From Mycobacterium sp. EPa45 (lineage in GTDB: Bacteria; Actinomycetota; Actinomycetes; Mycobacteriales; Mycobacteriaceae), in assembly GCF_001021385.1 (NCBI RefSeq), contig NZ_CP011773.1, positions 372,001 to 436,000 of the forward strand: a stretch of 64,000 bases of DNA, in the 5' to 3' direction. Below the pieces are notes generated by a model. That model was not told the origin of the DNA, made no database searches, and saw only the letters and a program-made list of their open reading frames with translations. Position numbers and translations under genes: made by a program. Shown here one piece after another: positions 25,879 through 34,366 of this stretch (within the stretch, counting starts at the first letter, position 1; each line of letters opens with the position of its first letter).

Positions 25879-27036
25879 ATGTCCACACCCGTCCGCTCCG
25901 TCCTGCTGCTGTGCTGGCGGGACACCGGCCACCCGCAGGGGGGCGGCAGCGAAACCTACGTCCAGCGCATCGGCTCGCTGCTGGCCGAATCCGGCATTGA
26001 CGTCACCCTGCGCACCGCCCGGTACCGCGGCGCATCCCGCCGCGAGGTCGTCGACGGTGTGCGGATCAGCCGAGGCGGCGGGGCTTACAGCGTGTACATC
26101 TGGGCGGGGCTGGCGATGGTCGCCGCCCGGTTCGGGCTCGGACCGCTGCGGGCCGTGCGTCCTGACGTCGTCATCGACACCCAGAACGGTGTGCCCTTCC
26201 TGGCCCGGCTCGCGTTCGGGCGTCGGGTCGCCGTCCTGGTGCACCACTGCCACCGCGAACAGTGGCCGGTCGCGGGCCGCTTCTTCGGCAGGCTCGGCTG
26301 GTTGGTCGAATCCTGGCTGTCCCCGCGCATGCACCGGCACAACCAATACGTCACCGTCTCGCTGCCGTCCGCCCGCGACCTGTCCGACCTGGGCGTCGAC
26401 ACCGCGCGTATTGCCGTGGTGCGCAACGGTCTCGATGAGGCGCCGCCGGACACCCTTACGGCGCAACGCTCGTCGGCGCCCCGGGTTGTCGTGTTGTCAC
26501 GGCTGGTGCCGCACAAGCAGATCGAGGACGCACTCGATGCGGTGGCTGCGTTGCGGCCCCGGGTCGACGGGCTGCACCTCGATGTCGTCGGCGGCGGGTG
26601 GTGGCAAGACCGCCTCGTGCAGCGGGCCGAGCGGCTCGGCATCTCCGATGCGGTCACCTTCCACGGCCATGTCGACGATCGCACGAAACACACTGTGGTG
26701 CAACGGTCCTGGGTGCACGTGCTGCCCTCACGCAAGGAGGGCTGGGGCCTGGCGGTCATCGAAGCCGCTCAACACGGCGTACCGACCATCGGCTACCGGT
26801 CCTCGGGCGGCCTCACCGACTCGGTGATCGACGGGGTTACGGGCGTTCTCGTCGATGATCATCACGACCTGGTGGATCGCCTGGAACACCTATTGGCAGA
26901 TCACGTTTTGCGCGACGAGCTCGGCGCGAAGGCCAGAGCCCGCAGCCGGGACTTCTCCTGGCAGCTGAGCGCCGCCGCCATGCGCACGGTCCTGGAGTCG
27001 GTCCACACCGGCGGCCGGGTCAGCGGCGTCCTCTAG
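25879..27036 (+). CDS. GT4 family glycosyltransferase (Rv0225 type)
   Basis: A 385-residue GT-B retaining glycosyltransferase matching recalled Rv0225. The N-terminal lobe has [15 protein letters not shown] (glycine-rich acceptor/donor loop), and the C-terminal lobe has [12 protein letters not shown] and the EX7E-type donor site in [19 protein letters not shown]. It should transfer a sugar from a nucleotide donor on the cytoplasmic side. ATG 25879 gives the Rv0225-like N-terminus. Its TAG overlaps the convergent PGRS-like gene stop (shared CTAG at 27033-27036). Confidence 0.88.
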   Translation: MSTPVRSVLLLCWRDTGHPQGGGSETYVQRIGSLLAESGIDVTLRTARYRGASRREVVDGVRISRGGGAYSVYIWAGLAMVAARFGLGPLRAVRPDVVIDTQNGVPFLARLAFGRRVAVLVHHCHREQWPVAGRFFGRLGWLVESWLSPRMHRHNQYVTVSLPSARDLSDLGVDTARIAVVRNGLDEAPPDTLTAQRSSAPRVVVLSRLVPHKQIEDALDAVAALRPRVDGLHLDVVGGGWWQDRLVQRAERLGISDAVTFHGHVDDRTKHTVVQRSWVHVLPSRKEGWGLAVIEAAQHGVPTIGYRSSGGLTDSVIDGVTGVLVDDHHDLVDRLEHLLADHVLRDELGAKARARSRDFSWQLSAAAMRTVLESVHTGGRVSGVL

Positions 27037-28472
27037 CGCGGCCTGCCGCCACGGCCGCCCGCGCCTCCGGCCTGCCCGGCGCCCGGGTTGCCGGGGCCGC
27101 CTGCCCCGCCAGCACCGCGAATAGAGCCGCCCGCATTGCCGCCGTGCCCGCCTGGCCCTCCGACGCCCGGGGTTCCTGCGCCGCCGATCCCGCCGCTCCC
27201 ACCGGTTCCGCCCGCACCGCCAACGATGAGCCCGGTGCCTCCGGTCCCGCCGTCGCCGCCGTGGCCACCGACTTTGCCACTGCCAGTGGCCTGGCCGCCC
27301 TCACCACCGGTGCCGCCGTTGCCGCCCGCGATGCCGCCGTCGCCGCCGTTTCCGCCGCGTCCGCCGTCACCGCCGTTCACGGTGGTCGAAAGTCCCCCAC
27401 CGCCTGCTCCACCCGTTCCGCCGTTTCCGCCGCGGCCGAACATGCCGCCTTGGCCGCCGTCACCGGCCTGACCGCCTCGCAACTGGGCGTTACCGCCGTC
27501 TCCGCCCTGTCCGCCGTTGCCGGCGATGGCTCCACCCGGGCCGCCGACACCGCCGATGCCCCCTATGCCGGTGCCGGGAGTTCCCAGGTTCGATCCGCTA
27601 CCGCCTCTGCCGCCGACGCCGCCGGTGGCCGAGCTGAACAGGCCACCAGCCCCACCGTTACCGCCGTTGCCCCCAGTGCCACCAGCACCGGCGCTCCCGC
27701 CGATTCCGCCGTTACCCCCCTCGCCGCCGGGGCCGATCTGCATGACAGCGCCGTTCCCACCGTTCCCGCCGTTGCCGCCGCCGGCCCCAGCTCCGCCGTT
27801 CCCACCGTTTCCGCCAGTCCCGCCGCGGCTGCCGGGGCCGACCGCGAAGATGGCTCCGCGCCCCCCGTTTCCGCCGTTTCCACCGTTTCCGCCGGTTCCG
27901 CCATTGCCACCGAAACCGCCGTTGCCGCCGTTTCCGCCGAATATCCCTGCGCTGCCGCCGTTTCCGCCGGAGGACCCGGCCGCTCCGTCGGCCCCGTTCC
28001 CGCCGTTACCCCCGTTGCCGAGCAGACCGGCGTTGCCGCCGCTGCCTCCCCGGAAACCGTTGCCCGCCATCCCGCCGAAGAGACCGGCGTTGCCGCCATT
28101 GCAGGTACCGGAGGTGCAGGTGGTGCCGTCGTAGCTGAAGCCATCGCCGAACAGCAGTCCGGCATTGGGATGTTCGGCGGTGCCGTTGCCAATAAGCCGA
28201 GGGACTGAAATCGGCACTGCGGCTGTGATTGCGTTGCCGAGAGTCTTTGCACCGCTTGAACACGGGGACGTCGCCGGTGCACAGGGTGATGCCCCCGGGG
28301 TCGGTGCCAGCGGGAGGGGTGCCGAAAATGACGCCAGTGTGATCGCCGGGTAACTCGGGTCTGACGGCGCGTCGGTGGCGAACAGGAACGCACCACCGGC
28401 GATGGCCGCGCTGGTGAATCCGATCCCAATCAAAGGCGCACTAGAGGACAACAACTTTCGATAAGCGGGCAC
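27033..28472 (-). CDS. Second PGRS-like glycine-rich protein without PE domain
   Basis: A 479-residue protein with a hydrophobic N-terminal segment (about residues 12-33), a Pro/Ala/Ser linker, and the same hinge as the first PGRS-like protein: [18 protein letters not shown], two cysteines ([10 protein letters not shown]) and [10 protein letters not shown]. From about residue 125 to the end it is Gly/Asn-rich (NGGNGG) repeat. GTG 28472 is chosen because GAAAGG lies nine bases upstream; the longer frame to 28511 lacks a site. It ends by overlapping the glycosyltransferase stop. It is an insertion relative to the Rv0225-Rv0226c order and its role is unknown. Confidence 0.78.
   Translation of the reverse strand: MPAYRKLLSSSAPLIGIGFTSAAIAGGAFLFATDAPSDPSYPAITLASFSAPLPLAPTPGASPCAPATSPCSSGAKTLGNAITAAVPISVPRLIGNGTAEHPNAGLLFGDGFSYDGTTCTSGTCNGGNAGLFGGMAGNGFRGGSGGNAGLLGNGGNGGNGADGAAGSSGGNGGSAGIFGGNGGNGGFGGNGGTGGNGGNGGNGGRGAIFAVGPGSRGGTGGNGGNGGAGAGGGNGGNGGNGAVMQIGPGGEGGNGGIGGSAGAGGTGGNGGNGGAGGLFSSATGGVGGRGGSGSNLGTPGTGIGGIGGVGGPGGAIAGNGGQGGDGGNAQLRGGQAGDGGQGGMFGRGGNGGTGGAGGGGLSTTVNGGDGGRGGNGGDGGIAGGNGGTGGEGGQATGSGKVGGHGGDGGTGGTGLIVGGAGGTGGSGGIGGAGTPGVGGPGGHGGNAGGSIRGAGGAGGPGNPGAGQAGGAGGRGGRPR
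27036..28100 (-). repeat. PGRS-type repeats of the second glycine-rich protein
   Basis: Tandem imperfect [15 protein letters not shown] units, more Asn-rich than in the first PGRS gene. Pro-rich and Ala-rich frames on the opposite strand are composition artefacts. Confidence 0.8.
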
Positions 28473-28613
28473 GATCTGAAGCCTTTCGCGGCAGGAACTC
28501 CGTTGATCCAACTGACGGCATCACGCTGTTCACGAGTGATCGATCGGCAAGGTTCAATGCTGCGGGGAAAAACTCACAGCTGATTCCCGGGCTCGTCGTG
28601 TGACGATCCCCGG

Positions 28614-29078
28614 ATGTCGAATATCTACTCCTACGTCCGCCACCCTCGCGCCGAGGAACTGGCGGCCAAAACGCCGGTCAAGGTGGCACACATTCGTGGC
28701 GTCGACCACGACAACTGGCTGGTGCGCTTCAATGCGAAGTTTGGACTGAGGATCACGGTGGTGGTCGGCACCATGTGGACCGCTTACCTTTTCACGCTGC
28801 TCGCCCTATTCGCGCTGCCCGACGCGATCAAACAGGGGACGTACTTCGTGGTGGTCTGGCTCTCCAGCAGCTTCCTTCAGTTGGTCTTGTTGCCGATCAT
28901 CATCGTGGGTCAGAACATCCAGGCCAAGGCGTCCGACACCCGCGCCGACGAGACGTACAAGGACGCCGAGGCGGTGCTGAAGGAAGCGGCGATGATCCAG
29001 GACCACCTCAGCAAACAAGACGAACTGATCTCAAAGATCCTCGACCAGATCGGCCCGCTGGCCCCCAAAGTCGGCTAG
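28614..29078 (+). CDS. Small membrane protein of unknown function
   Basis: A 154-residue protein with two transmembrane helices (about residues 43-65 and 72-98) joined by a short loop, an N-terminal cytoplasmic arm of about 40 residues, and a charged helical C-terminal tail that may form a coiled coil (EAVLKEAAMIQDHLSKQDEL). The layout recalls DUF1003-type or low-affinity iron permease-like small proteins, but no diagnostic motif was confirmed. It starts at ATG 28614, divergent from the PGRS-like gene, and its TAG shares the CTAG at 29075-29078 with the convergent TetR gene stop. Confidence 0.7.
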   Translation: MSNIYSYVRHPRAEELAAKTPVKVAHIRGVDHDNWLVRFNAKFGLRITVVVGTMWTAYLFTLLALFALPDAIKQGTYFVVVWLSSSFLQLVLLPIIIVGQNIQAKASDTRADETYKDAEAVLKEAAMIQDHLSKQDELISKILDQIGPLAPKVG

Positions 29079-29629
29079 CGCGAGCTAATTTCGATCCGGC
29101 TGAGCATCTCGATGAAGTGCTGGGCGGCCACGTCGACGCCCGCGTCGTCGTTGGTGCCGGCCAGATCGAGCAGCAACCCCCGCATGACAGCCAGCCCGAG
29201 CCGCGCGAGAGCCGGGTCGGCAGTGGCATCGGATGCTGACTGAACTTCAGTGAGCCAGCGATCGACCGCGCCGGGCAGCATTGTCGTGAACGGTGACTCG
29301 CCCTGCGCCCCGCGGGCATAGCACTCGAAGAACAGTCGTTCGAGCGCCCGCAGTTCCGGCCTGCGCAGGTGATCCCACATCGCGGCGAATCCCGTGCCAT
29401 CGGTGATCAGCTCGCGCAACAATTCCATCTGCCTGCGCTCGACGTCGTCGACGATGGCCAACAGCAGATCGTCACGGGACGCGAAGTGGTGCAACAGCAT
29501 TCGATGACTGGTTCCCACCGCGTCGGCCAGTTCCCGGAGCGAGCGGCCGCCGACGCCGTTCTCGGCGCATTCGGCTACGAGAGCGTCGAGCAACTCCCGG
29601 CGGCGCCGGCGGTCAGGCGTTCGAGCCAC
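29075..29629 (-). CDS. TetR-family repressor, second gene of the SRPBCC unit
   Basis: A 184-residue TetR protein with a helix-turn-helix at about residues 28-48 (RSLRELADAVGTSHRMLLHHF) and a variable ligand domain. The GTG start overlaps the end of the SRPBCC gene by 17 bases, so the two are translated together. A perfect palindrome over the SRPBCC start is the obvious operator. The likely job is sensing a small hydrophobic ligand and controlling its own operon. Confidence 0.83.
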   Translation of the reverse strand: MARTPDRRRRRELLDALVAECAENGVGGRSLRELADAVGTSHRMLLHHFASRDDLLLAIVDDVERRQMELLRELITDGTGFAAMWDHLRRPELRALERLFFECYARGAQGESPFTTMLPGAVDRWLTEVQSASDATADPALARLGLAVMRGLLLDLAGTNDDAGVDVAAQHFIEMLSRIEISSR

Positions 29630-30059
29630 GAAGTTTCCGCAGGCCCTCGCTAGACGCCTTCAATCCCTGTGCCTCCATCGTCAGGTAGCGCTGCGTCATC
29701 TGCCGCATCAGCACACCCACGACGGACCCGAGGATGCCGCGCTGGACGAGTTCCTGGCGCACCACGGTCCGCCCGTCGGCCGTCGGCACCACGTCGTGTC
29801 GGGCCGTTGTCAACCCGCCTGGCGACCGCTGCTCCCAGGTCCACGACGCCCCCGGCTCGAGCTCGGTGACCGTCCAGACCAGCCGTGGCATCCGCGGCTG
29901 CTTGATCTCGAAGTGGCGCCCGACGGCCAGCTGCGCACCGTCGAGGCCACGCAGCCGGGTGACCGAGGCGGTCCAGTCCGGCCAGTGCTCGACGTTGCTG
30001 AACACCTCCCAGACCAGATCCGCGGGTGCGTCGATGTCGATACTGCTGGAACTGATCAT
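29613..30059 (-). CDS. SRPBCC (polyketide cyclase/dehydrase-like) protein
   Basis: A 148-residue START/Bet v1-like fold protein with the family opening SSSIDIDAPADLVWEVFSNVEHWPDW and a C-terminal helix. Such proteins form a deep cavity for lipids, polyketides or other hydrophobic ligands; this one has no certain enzymatic residue. The ATG overlaps the stop of the upstream Rv0226c-like gene (ATGA), yet it lies inside a TetR palindrome (30058-30075), so it may have its own promoter. It is coupled to the downstream TetR gene. Confidence 0.84.
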   Translation of the reverse strand: MISSSSIDIDAPADLVWEVFSNVEHWPDWTASVTRLRGLDGAQLAVGRHFEIKQPRMPRLVWTVTELEPGASWTWEQRSPGGLTTARHDVVPTADGRTVVRQELVQRGILGSVVGVLMRQMTQRYLTMEAQGLKASSEGLRKLRGSNA

Positions 30060-31780
30060 GTACCAGATGGTACATCTTTGGGTCGGCGGTTGACCAGAAG
30101 GAGAATTCCGGCGCCGGTCAACATCACCACCCAGACCACGTGGGCGGCCACCACCGCGGCGCGTTTCCCTTGTGGCGCAGGCTGACTCACACCCCCGACG
30201 CGGTACAGCGTCAGCTCGCCGTCGCGGTAGGCGACCGGAAGCTGAGCCAGGTTCTGTTGCGCAATGCCCATCGATCCGGCACTACTCGATTCGACGACAA
30301 CCCAGCCCACCCCGGCACCGGCCAGTGCTTCGGCGGGAGCGCCGGCCAGCAGCATCCGCTGCACCTCCCGGGCGTGGCCGCCCTCACCGGGCACGCTCGT
30401 GCCCGAGATCGTCAGGTCACCGGTGGCCAGCACGTCCGCGCGCACCCAGCGCGGCAACGGGTCGAGTACCGGCGCCGGACCGGCCCACGCGAACTGCCGC
30501 ATGCTGTCGGCCGGCAGCACCGCGACGTCGGCCGGCTCGGCGTCGATCATCCGGGCGACCACCGGCCAGCCCTGCGGATACCGAACCGAGGAGACCGTGC
30601 CCCACACGCCGAAGACCAGATCGGGCAGCACTGCGAGCAGGGCCACCACGGCCCCCAGCGCGGTGATCGCGGGACGAGCCCGGGTGCGCAACGTCACCAC
30701 GGCGGCCGCCGCCGCCACGGCGTAACCGGGCATCGCCAGCGCAACCCACTTCTGCCCGTCGCGCAGAATTCCCACCGCGGGCGCGGCCTCGACCACGTCC
30801 CGAAGCACAACCAGCCCGGGTCCGGTGGCCGCCGCGGCGGGTAACAGCACGCCGACCGCGGCCAGCACCAGCAGCGGCAGCACCTGCCGGCGGCGCAGCA
30901 CCGTCGGCAGCCCGATGGCGACCACCGCCAGCAGCACCGCGGTCGCCAGCAACGCGAATAGTGTTGTGCGCGAGGCCGGAACGGCCTCGGCATTCCAGAT
31001 CCCGCCCAGCCCCGCCAGGCTGCCGAGGGTGCCGAGGCCCGGCTCGGCCCGAGCCGCGAACGCCACCACACCCGGCGACGGCGACGAGCCGAGCCCGTCA
31101 CCCAACGCCGACGCCACCAGCCACGGCGACGCAGCGAGCACCGCGGTCGCCAGCACCGCGCCTGCAGACCACAGCCGCGACACCCCGTCGCCGGGAACCA
31201 TGACACAGACCAGGGCCACCACCGCGGCCAGCAACAGACCGGTTGGCGTCAAACCGGCCAGCGCGATCCAGAACACCAACGCCGCCCAGCGTGCCCGGGT
31301 CCCGCCGCTGCGCAACCGGACCACCGCGGCGGCCACCCACGGCAGGCAGCCGTACCCCACCAGCAAGCTCCAATGGCCCTGCAGCAGCCGCTCCGCGACG
31401 TAGGGATTCCACACCGCGAGAGTCGCCGCCACCAACTGTCCGGGCGTCCCGGCGTCGGGCACCAGCAGACCGGCGAGCCGCCCGGCGCCCCAGCCGGCCA
31501 GAAAGACCCCGGCGATCAACAGCGCCTTCACCACCACGCCGCCGTCGACCAGTGGCGTCAGCGCCGCGATCAGAAAATCCTGTGGCAGCGCACGCGGCGC
31601 CGACTCCGACAGGCCCAACGCGGCATCGGAGAAATACGAGCGGGGCGTGGACACCGCGTCGCGCAGCAGCAGATACCCCGGCGCCAGCAGCGGAGCGGTG
31701 ATCGCGAGAGCCAACAGGAGCGCATATCCCGGCACCACCCACTCCCGGGCGGGGCGCGCCTGGGTCACGGCAGACCTCAC
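30056..31780 (-). CDS. Polytopic membrane protein (Rv0226c type)
   Basis: A 574-residue integral membrane protein with about ten hydrophobic segments, resembling Rv0226c. The first luminal loop has an acidic/aromatic stretch (DAVSTPRSYFSDAALG) and WNPYVAERLLQGHWSLLVGYG follows, a layout reminiscent of GT-C polyprenyl-dependent glycosyltransferases such as AftD, although no catalytic motif is proven. Its GTG overlaps the stop of the DUF3068 gene (GTGA), so both are one operon. With GT4, methyltransferase and acyltransferase 3 neighbours, an envelope glycan role is the likeliest reading. Confidence 0.8.
   Translation of the reverse strand: MRSAVTQARPAREWVVPGYALLLALAITAPLLAPGYLLLRDAVSTPRSYFSDAALGLSESAPRALPQDFLIAALTPLVDGGVVVKALLIAGVFLAGWGAGRLAGLLVPDAGTPGQLVAATLAVWNPYVAERLLQGHWSLLVGYGCLPWVAAAVVRLRSGGTRARWAALVFWIALAGLTPTGLLLAAVVALVCVMVPGDGVSRLWSAGAVLATAVLAASPWLVASALGDGLGSSPSPGVVAFAARAEPGLGTLGSLAGLGGIWNAEAVPASRTTLFALLATAVLLAVVAIGLPTVLRRRQVLPLLVLAAVGVLLPAAAATGPGLVVLRDVVEAAPAVGILRDGQKWVALAMPGYAVAAAAAVVTLRTRARPAITALGAVVALLAVLPDLVFGVWGTVSSVRYPQGWPVVARMIDAEPADVAVLPADSMRQFAWAGPAPVLDPLPRWVRADVLATGDLTISGTSVPGEGGHAREVQRMLLAGAPAEALAGAGVGWVVVESSSAGSMGIAQQNLAQLPVAYRDGELTLYRVGGVSQPAPQGKRAAVVAAHVVWVVMLTGAGILLLVNRRPKDVPSGT
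30058..30075. promoter_or_regulatory. TetR operator over the SRPBCC start codon
   Basis: ATGTACCA-ga-TGGTACAT is an 8-bp perfect inverted repeat covering the SRPBCC start codon and the end of the Rv0226c-like gene. The neighbouring TetR protein is the natural binder. Binding here would block either initiation at a start-proximal promoter or read-through from upstream. Confidence 0.65.
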
Positions 31781-32976
31781 CGCTGTGGCGGTGGCGGCTC
31801 CAGATCGGGTCTGGCGGCGGGCAACTTCTCGGTCTGCGCCTCGGCGGCAGGCATCGGCCCGGTTTCGTCCTTACCGAAGAACCCATGGTCAGCGGTGTCC
31901 AGGCCAGGGTCGATCAGCGCCGACTCGGCGCGCAGGCTGAAGGTGCCCAGCAGCGCCCCGCCGACCAGGGCCACCAGGCCGGCCGCGGTGAAACTGATCG
32001 GCAGCACCCGCGACCACAGGCCCACGCGGTCACGCTCGTCGCGGGCCGAGGCCACCCGGGATTCGACGGTCTGCTCGTTGGAGGTGACCTTGTAATCGAC
32101 CACCGCCATCTCCGGCTTCAGCGGGTCGCGGGCGTAGTAGTGGTTGGCGTGTTCGGTGGACTTGACGATGACGCCGGTCACCGGATCCACCCAGAACGTG
32201 CGCTGCGCGGCGTAGTAGCGGGTCATCGTGACCGGCTCTTCCGGCGGCCCGGGCAGACCCCACAGCTCGGCTCGCGCGGTCACCTCGCCGTCCTCGTTCT
32301 TGTCATAGAGCGAGGCGTACTTGATCGGATCGACCAGCTTGCCGTCGGCGTCGTAGCCGACGTTCTGAGTGAACCGGTAGGTCGTCAGCCCGTTGACGTC
32401 CTCTTGCCCGTCATAGTTGGCGTCGAACGCCTTCTGCGCGATCGGGTCGAAGTAGGGATACGTCTTCTTCTCGGTGTCGAACGGGAATCGATAGGCCAGG
32501 CCATCGTGCGGCAGCGCGATGTTCGTCGGCGGCTTGTTGTCCTCGATGGTTCGTGGCTTCTGCACCGAACCGCCCGGGTGGGTGTCGTCGGACACCGCCA
32601 GCGCGGTGCCGCGGTTTACGGTCACCGTGTCCACCATGGCCAACAACAGTCCGTTGTCCTGTTGCTTGTCGCTGCGCCGCACGCTGGTGCCGACCTGAAG
32701 CGTCACCAGATCGGCGTTCGCCGGGGATTCGACAGTGATCTGCTGCTGTGACACCAGGGGCACGTTCTTGTCGACCACGAACTTCGTACCGACCAGTGAT
32801 GACGGATCCAGCGCGCTGCCGGTGCCGTCGCTGACGAGTGTCTCGTCGATGTCGAGCGGGATCTTCTTGATCTTGCCGGAGGTGTACGTCGTCAACAGCA
32901 ACGCGGCGATCAGGAGGGCGGCTCCGAGCCCGATGATGCCGAATGCCGCGATACGCACCATGCCTGCGCGATTCAC
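31777..32976 (-). CDS. DUF3068 (PorA family) membrane-anchored protein (Rv0227c type)
   Basis: A 399-residue protein with one N-terminal helix (about residues 7-30), a large extracytoplasmic domain of about 290 residues with many Asp/Tyr/Thr, and a second helix near 335-357 followed by a Pro-rich cytoplasmic tail. Databases label the family DUF3068/PorA, but it is not a porin barrel. It is transcribed just before the Rv0226c-like gene with a four-base overlap. The start codon is GTG. Function is unproven; conservation with its neighbours across mycobacteria points to the envelope. Confidence 0.82.
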   Translation of the reverse strand: MNRAGMVRIAAFGIIGLGAALLIAALLLTTYTSGKIKKIPLDIDETLVSDGTGSALDPSSLVGTKFVVDKNVPLVSQQQITVESPANADLVTLQVGTSVRRSDKQQDNGLLLAMVDTVTVNRGTALAVSDDTHPGGSVQKPRTIEDNKPPTNIALPHDGLAYRFPFDTEKKTYPYFDPIAQKAFDANYDGQEDVNGLTTYRFTQNVGYDADGKLVDPIKYASLYDKNEDGEVTARAELWGLPGPPEEPVTMTRYYAAQRTFWVDPVTGVIVKSTEHANHYYARDPLKPEMAVVDYKVTSNEQTVESRVASARDERDRVGLWSRVLPISFTAAGLVALVGGALLGTFSLRAESALIDPGLDTADHGFFGKDETGPMPAAEAQTEKLPAARPDLEPPPPQR

Positions 32977-33148
32977 GCTGCCGTGGCCTCCTCACTCGCG
33001 ATCGTGCCGTACCTCACCTGACGGCGAAGCAAACCGAAGTCTGACCCTAACAGCCCAGCCCAAAGCACCGGTTCATTAGGAGGTCACCACCGCAGGCCAG
33101 GTGTACCCACTTTGGCGGGCCAACCGCGTCCGGCGCACACTGGCAGCT

Positions 33149-34363
33149 ATGGCAGGTCCGGTGGAGCAGGTCGGGGGCACCCGCGGCTTCCTGCCCGCCG
33201 TAGAAGGGATGCGCGCCTGCGCGGCGATGGGGGTGGTCCTCACCCACGTCGCCTTCCAGACCGGCACCACCGGCGCAGTGGTCGGACGGCTGCTGCACCG
33301 CTTCGACCTGGCTGTCGCGGTGTTCTTCGCGCTCTCCGGCTTTCTGCTGTGGCGCGGCCACGCCGCCGCGGCCCGGGACTTGCGCCGCCGCCCGCCCACC
33401 GGGCACTACCTGCGCTCGCGGTTGGTGCGCATCATGCCCGGTTATGTGGTGGCGGTCGTCGTCATCCTGACGCTGCTGCCGGAGGCCAACCACGCCAGTT
33501 GGACGGTGTGGTGGGCCAACCTGACGCTGACCCAGGTCTACGTTCCGCTCACGCTGACCGCAGGCCTGACCCAGATGTGGAGCTTGTCGGTAGAGGTGAG
33601 CTTCTACCTCGCCCTGCCGATCCTGGCGGTCCTGGCCCGTCGGCTGCCGGTGCGGGCCCGGGTGCCGGTGATCGCTGCGGTCGCGCTGGCCAGCCTCGGC
33701 TGGGGTCTGCTGCCGATCCACACCATGCAGGGGGTCAACTTCCTGAACTGGCCGCCGGCCTACGCCTCCTGGTTCGCCGCGGGCATGCTGCTGGCCGAGT
33801 GGACGGTCAGCCCGGTCGGGTGGGCGCACAAACTGGCCCGAAACCGCTTGGCCGTCTTCGGTGTCGCACTGGCCGCGTATCTGATCTCGGCCTCACCACT
33901 GGCCGGCCCGAAGGATCTGGTTCCGGCAACTCTGGGGCAGTTCGTGATCCGCACATCGATGGGCGCCATCGTCGCCGGCGCCCTGCTGGCGCCGCTGGTG
34001 CTCGACCGCCCCGACACCGGCCACCCGATTCTGGGCAGCCGGTTCATGGTCACCCTCGGCCGGTGGTCCTACGGACTGTTCGTGTGGCACCTGGCCGCGC
34101 TGGTGATGGTGTTCCCGATGGTCGGCCGGTTCATGTTCAACGGCAACCTGATCGTCACGCTGGTGCTGACGCTCGTGCTGGGCTTCGCGATGGCAGCGGT
34201 CAGCTACGCCCTGATCGAGTCGCCATGCCGAAATGCCCTGCGGCGCTGGGAATATCGGCGGGCAAGCGCGGAACGCCCGGGGAATTGGTGGAGCAAGAAG
34301 GCGCCGGTGCCGCCGCTGGACAGTTCGGTCAGCGATACACCCGAGCCGGTGATCGCGCGCTGA
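33149..34363 (+). CDS. Acyltransferase 3 family membrane protein (Rv0228 type)
   Basis: A 404-residue polytopic protein of the acyltransferase-3/OafA family, with about ten helices and the conserved opening GFLPAVEGMRACAAMGVVLTH carrying the active-site histidine. An RXXR-type segment is present in the second helix region (RSRLVRIMPGY). Such proteins acetylate or succinylate sugars of envelope glycans at the outer face. ATG 33149 gives the Rv0228-like N-terminus. It is divergent from the DUF3068-Rv0226c unit and ends three bases before the convergent ligase gene stop. Confidence 0.86.
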   Translation: MAGPVEQVGGTRGFLPAVEGMRACAAMGVVLTHVAFQTGTTGAVVGRLLHRFDLAVAVFFALSGFLLWRGHAAAARDLRRRPPTGHYLRSRLVRIMPGYVVAVVVILTLLPEANHASWTVWWANLTLTQVYVPLTLTAGLTQMWSLSVEVSFYLALPILAVLARRLPVRARVPVIAAVALASLGWGLLPIHTMQGVNFLNWPPAYASWFAAGMLLAEWTVSPVGWAHKLARNRLAVFGVALAAYLISASPLAGPKDLVPATLGQFVIRTSMGAIVAGALLAPLVLDRPDTGHPILGSRFMVTLGRWSYGLFVWHLAALVMVFPMVGRFMFNGNLIVTLVLTLVLGFAMAAVSYALIESPCRNALRRWEYRRASAERPGNWWSKKAPVPPLDSSVSDTPEPVIAR

Positions 34364-34366
34364 TGC

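Noticed and set aside
29613..29629. Frameshift or sequencing error suspected where SRPBCC and TetR frames overlap
   Set aside because: Both proteins are complete with normal ends and starts; short overlaps are common in coupled mycobacterial genes.
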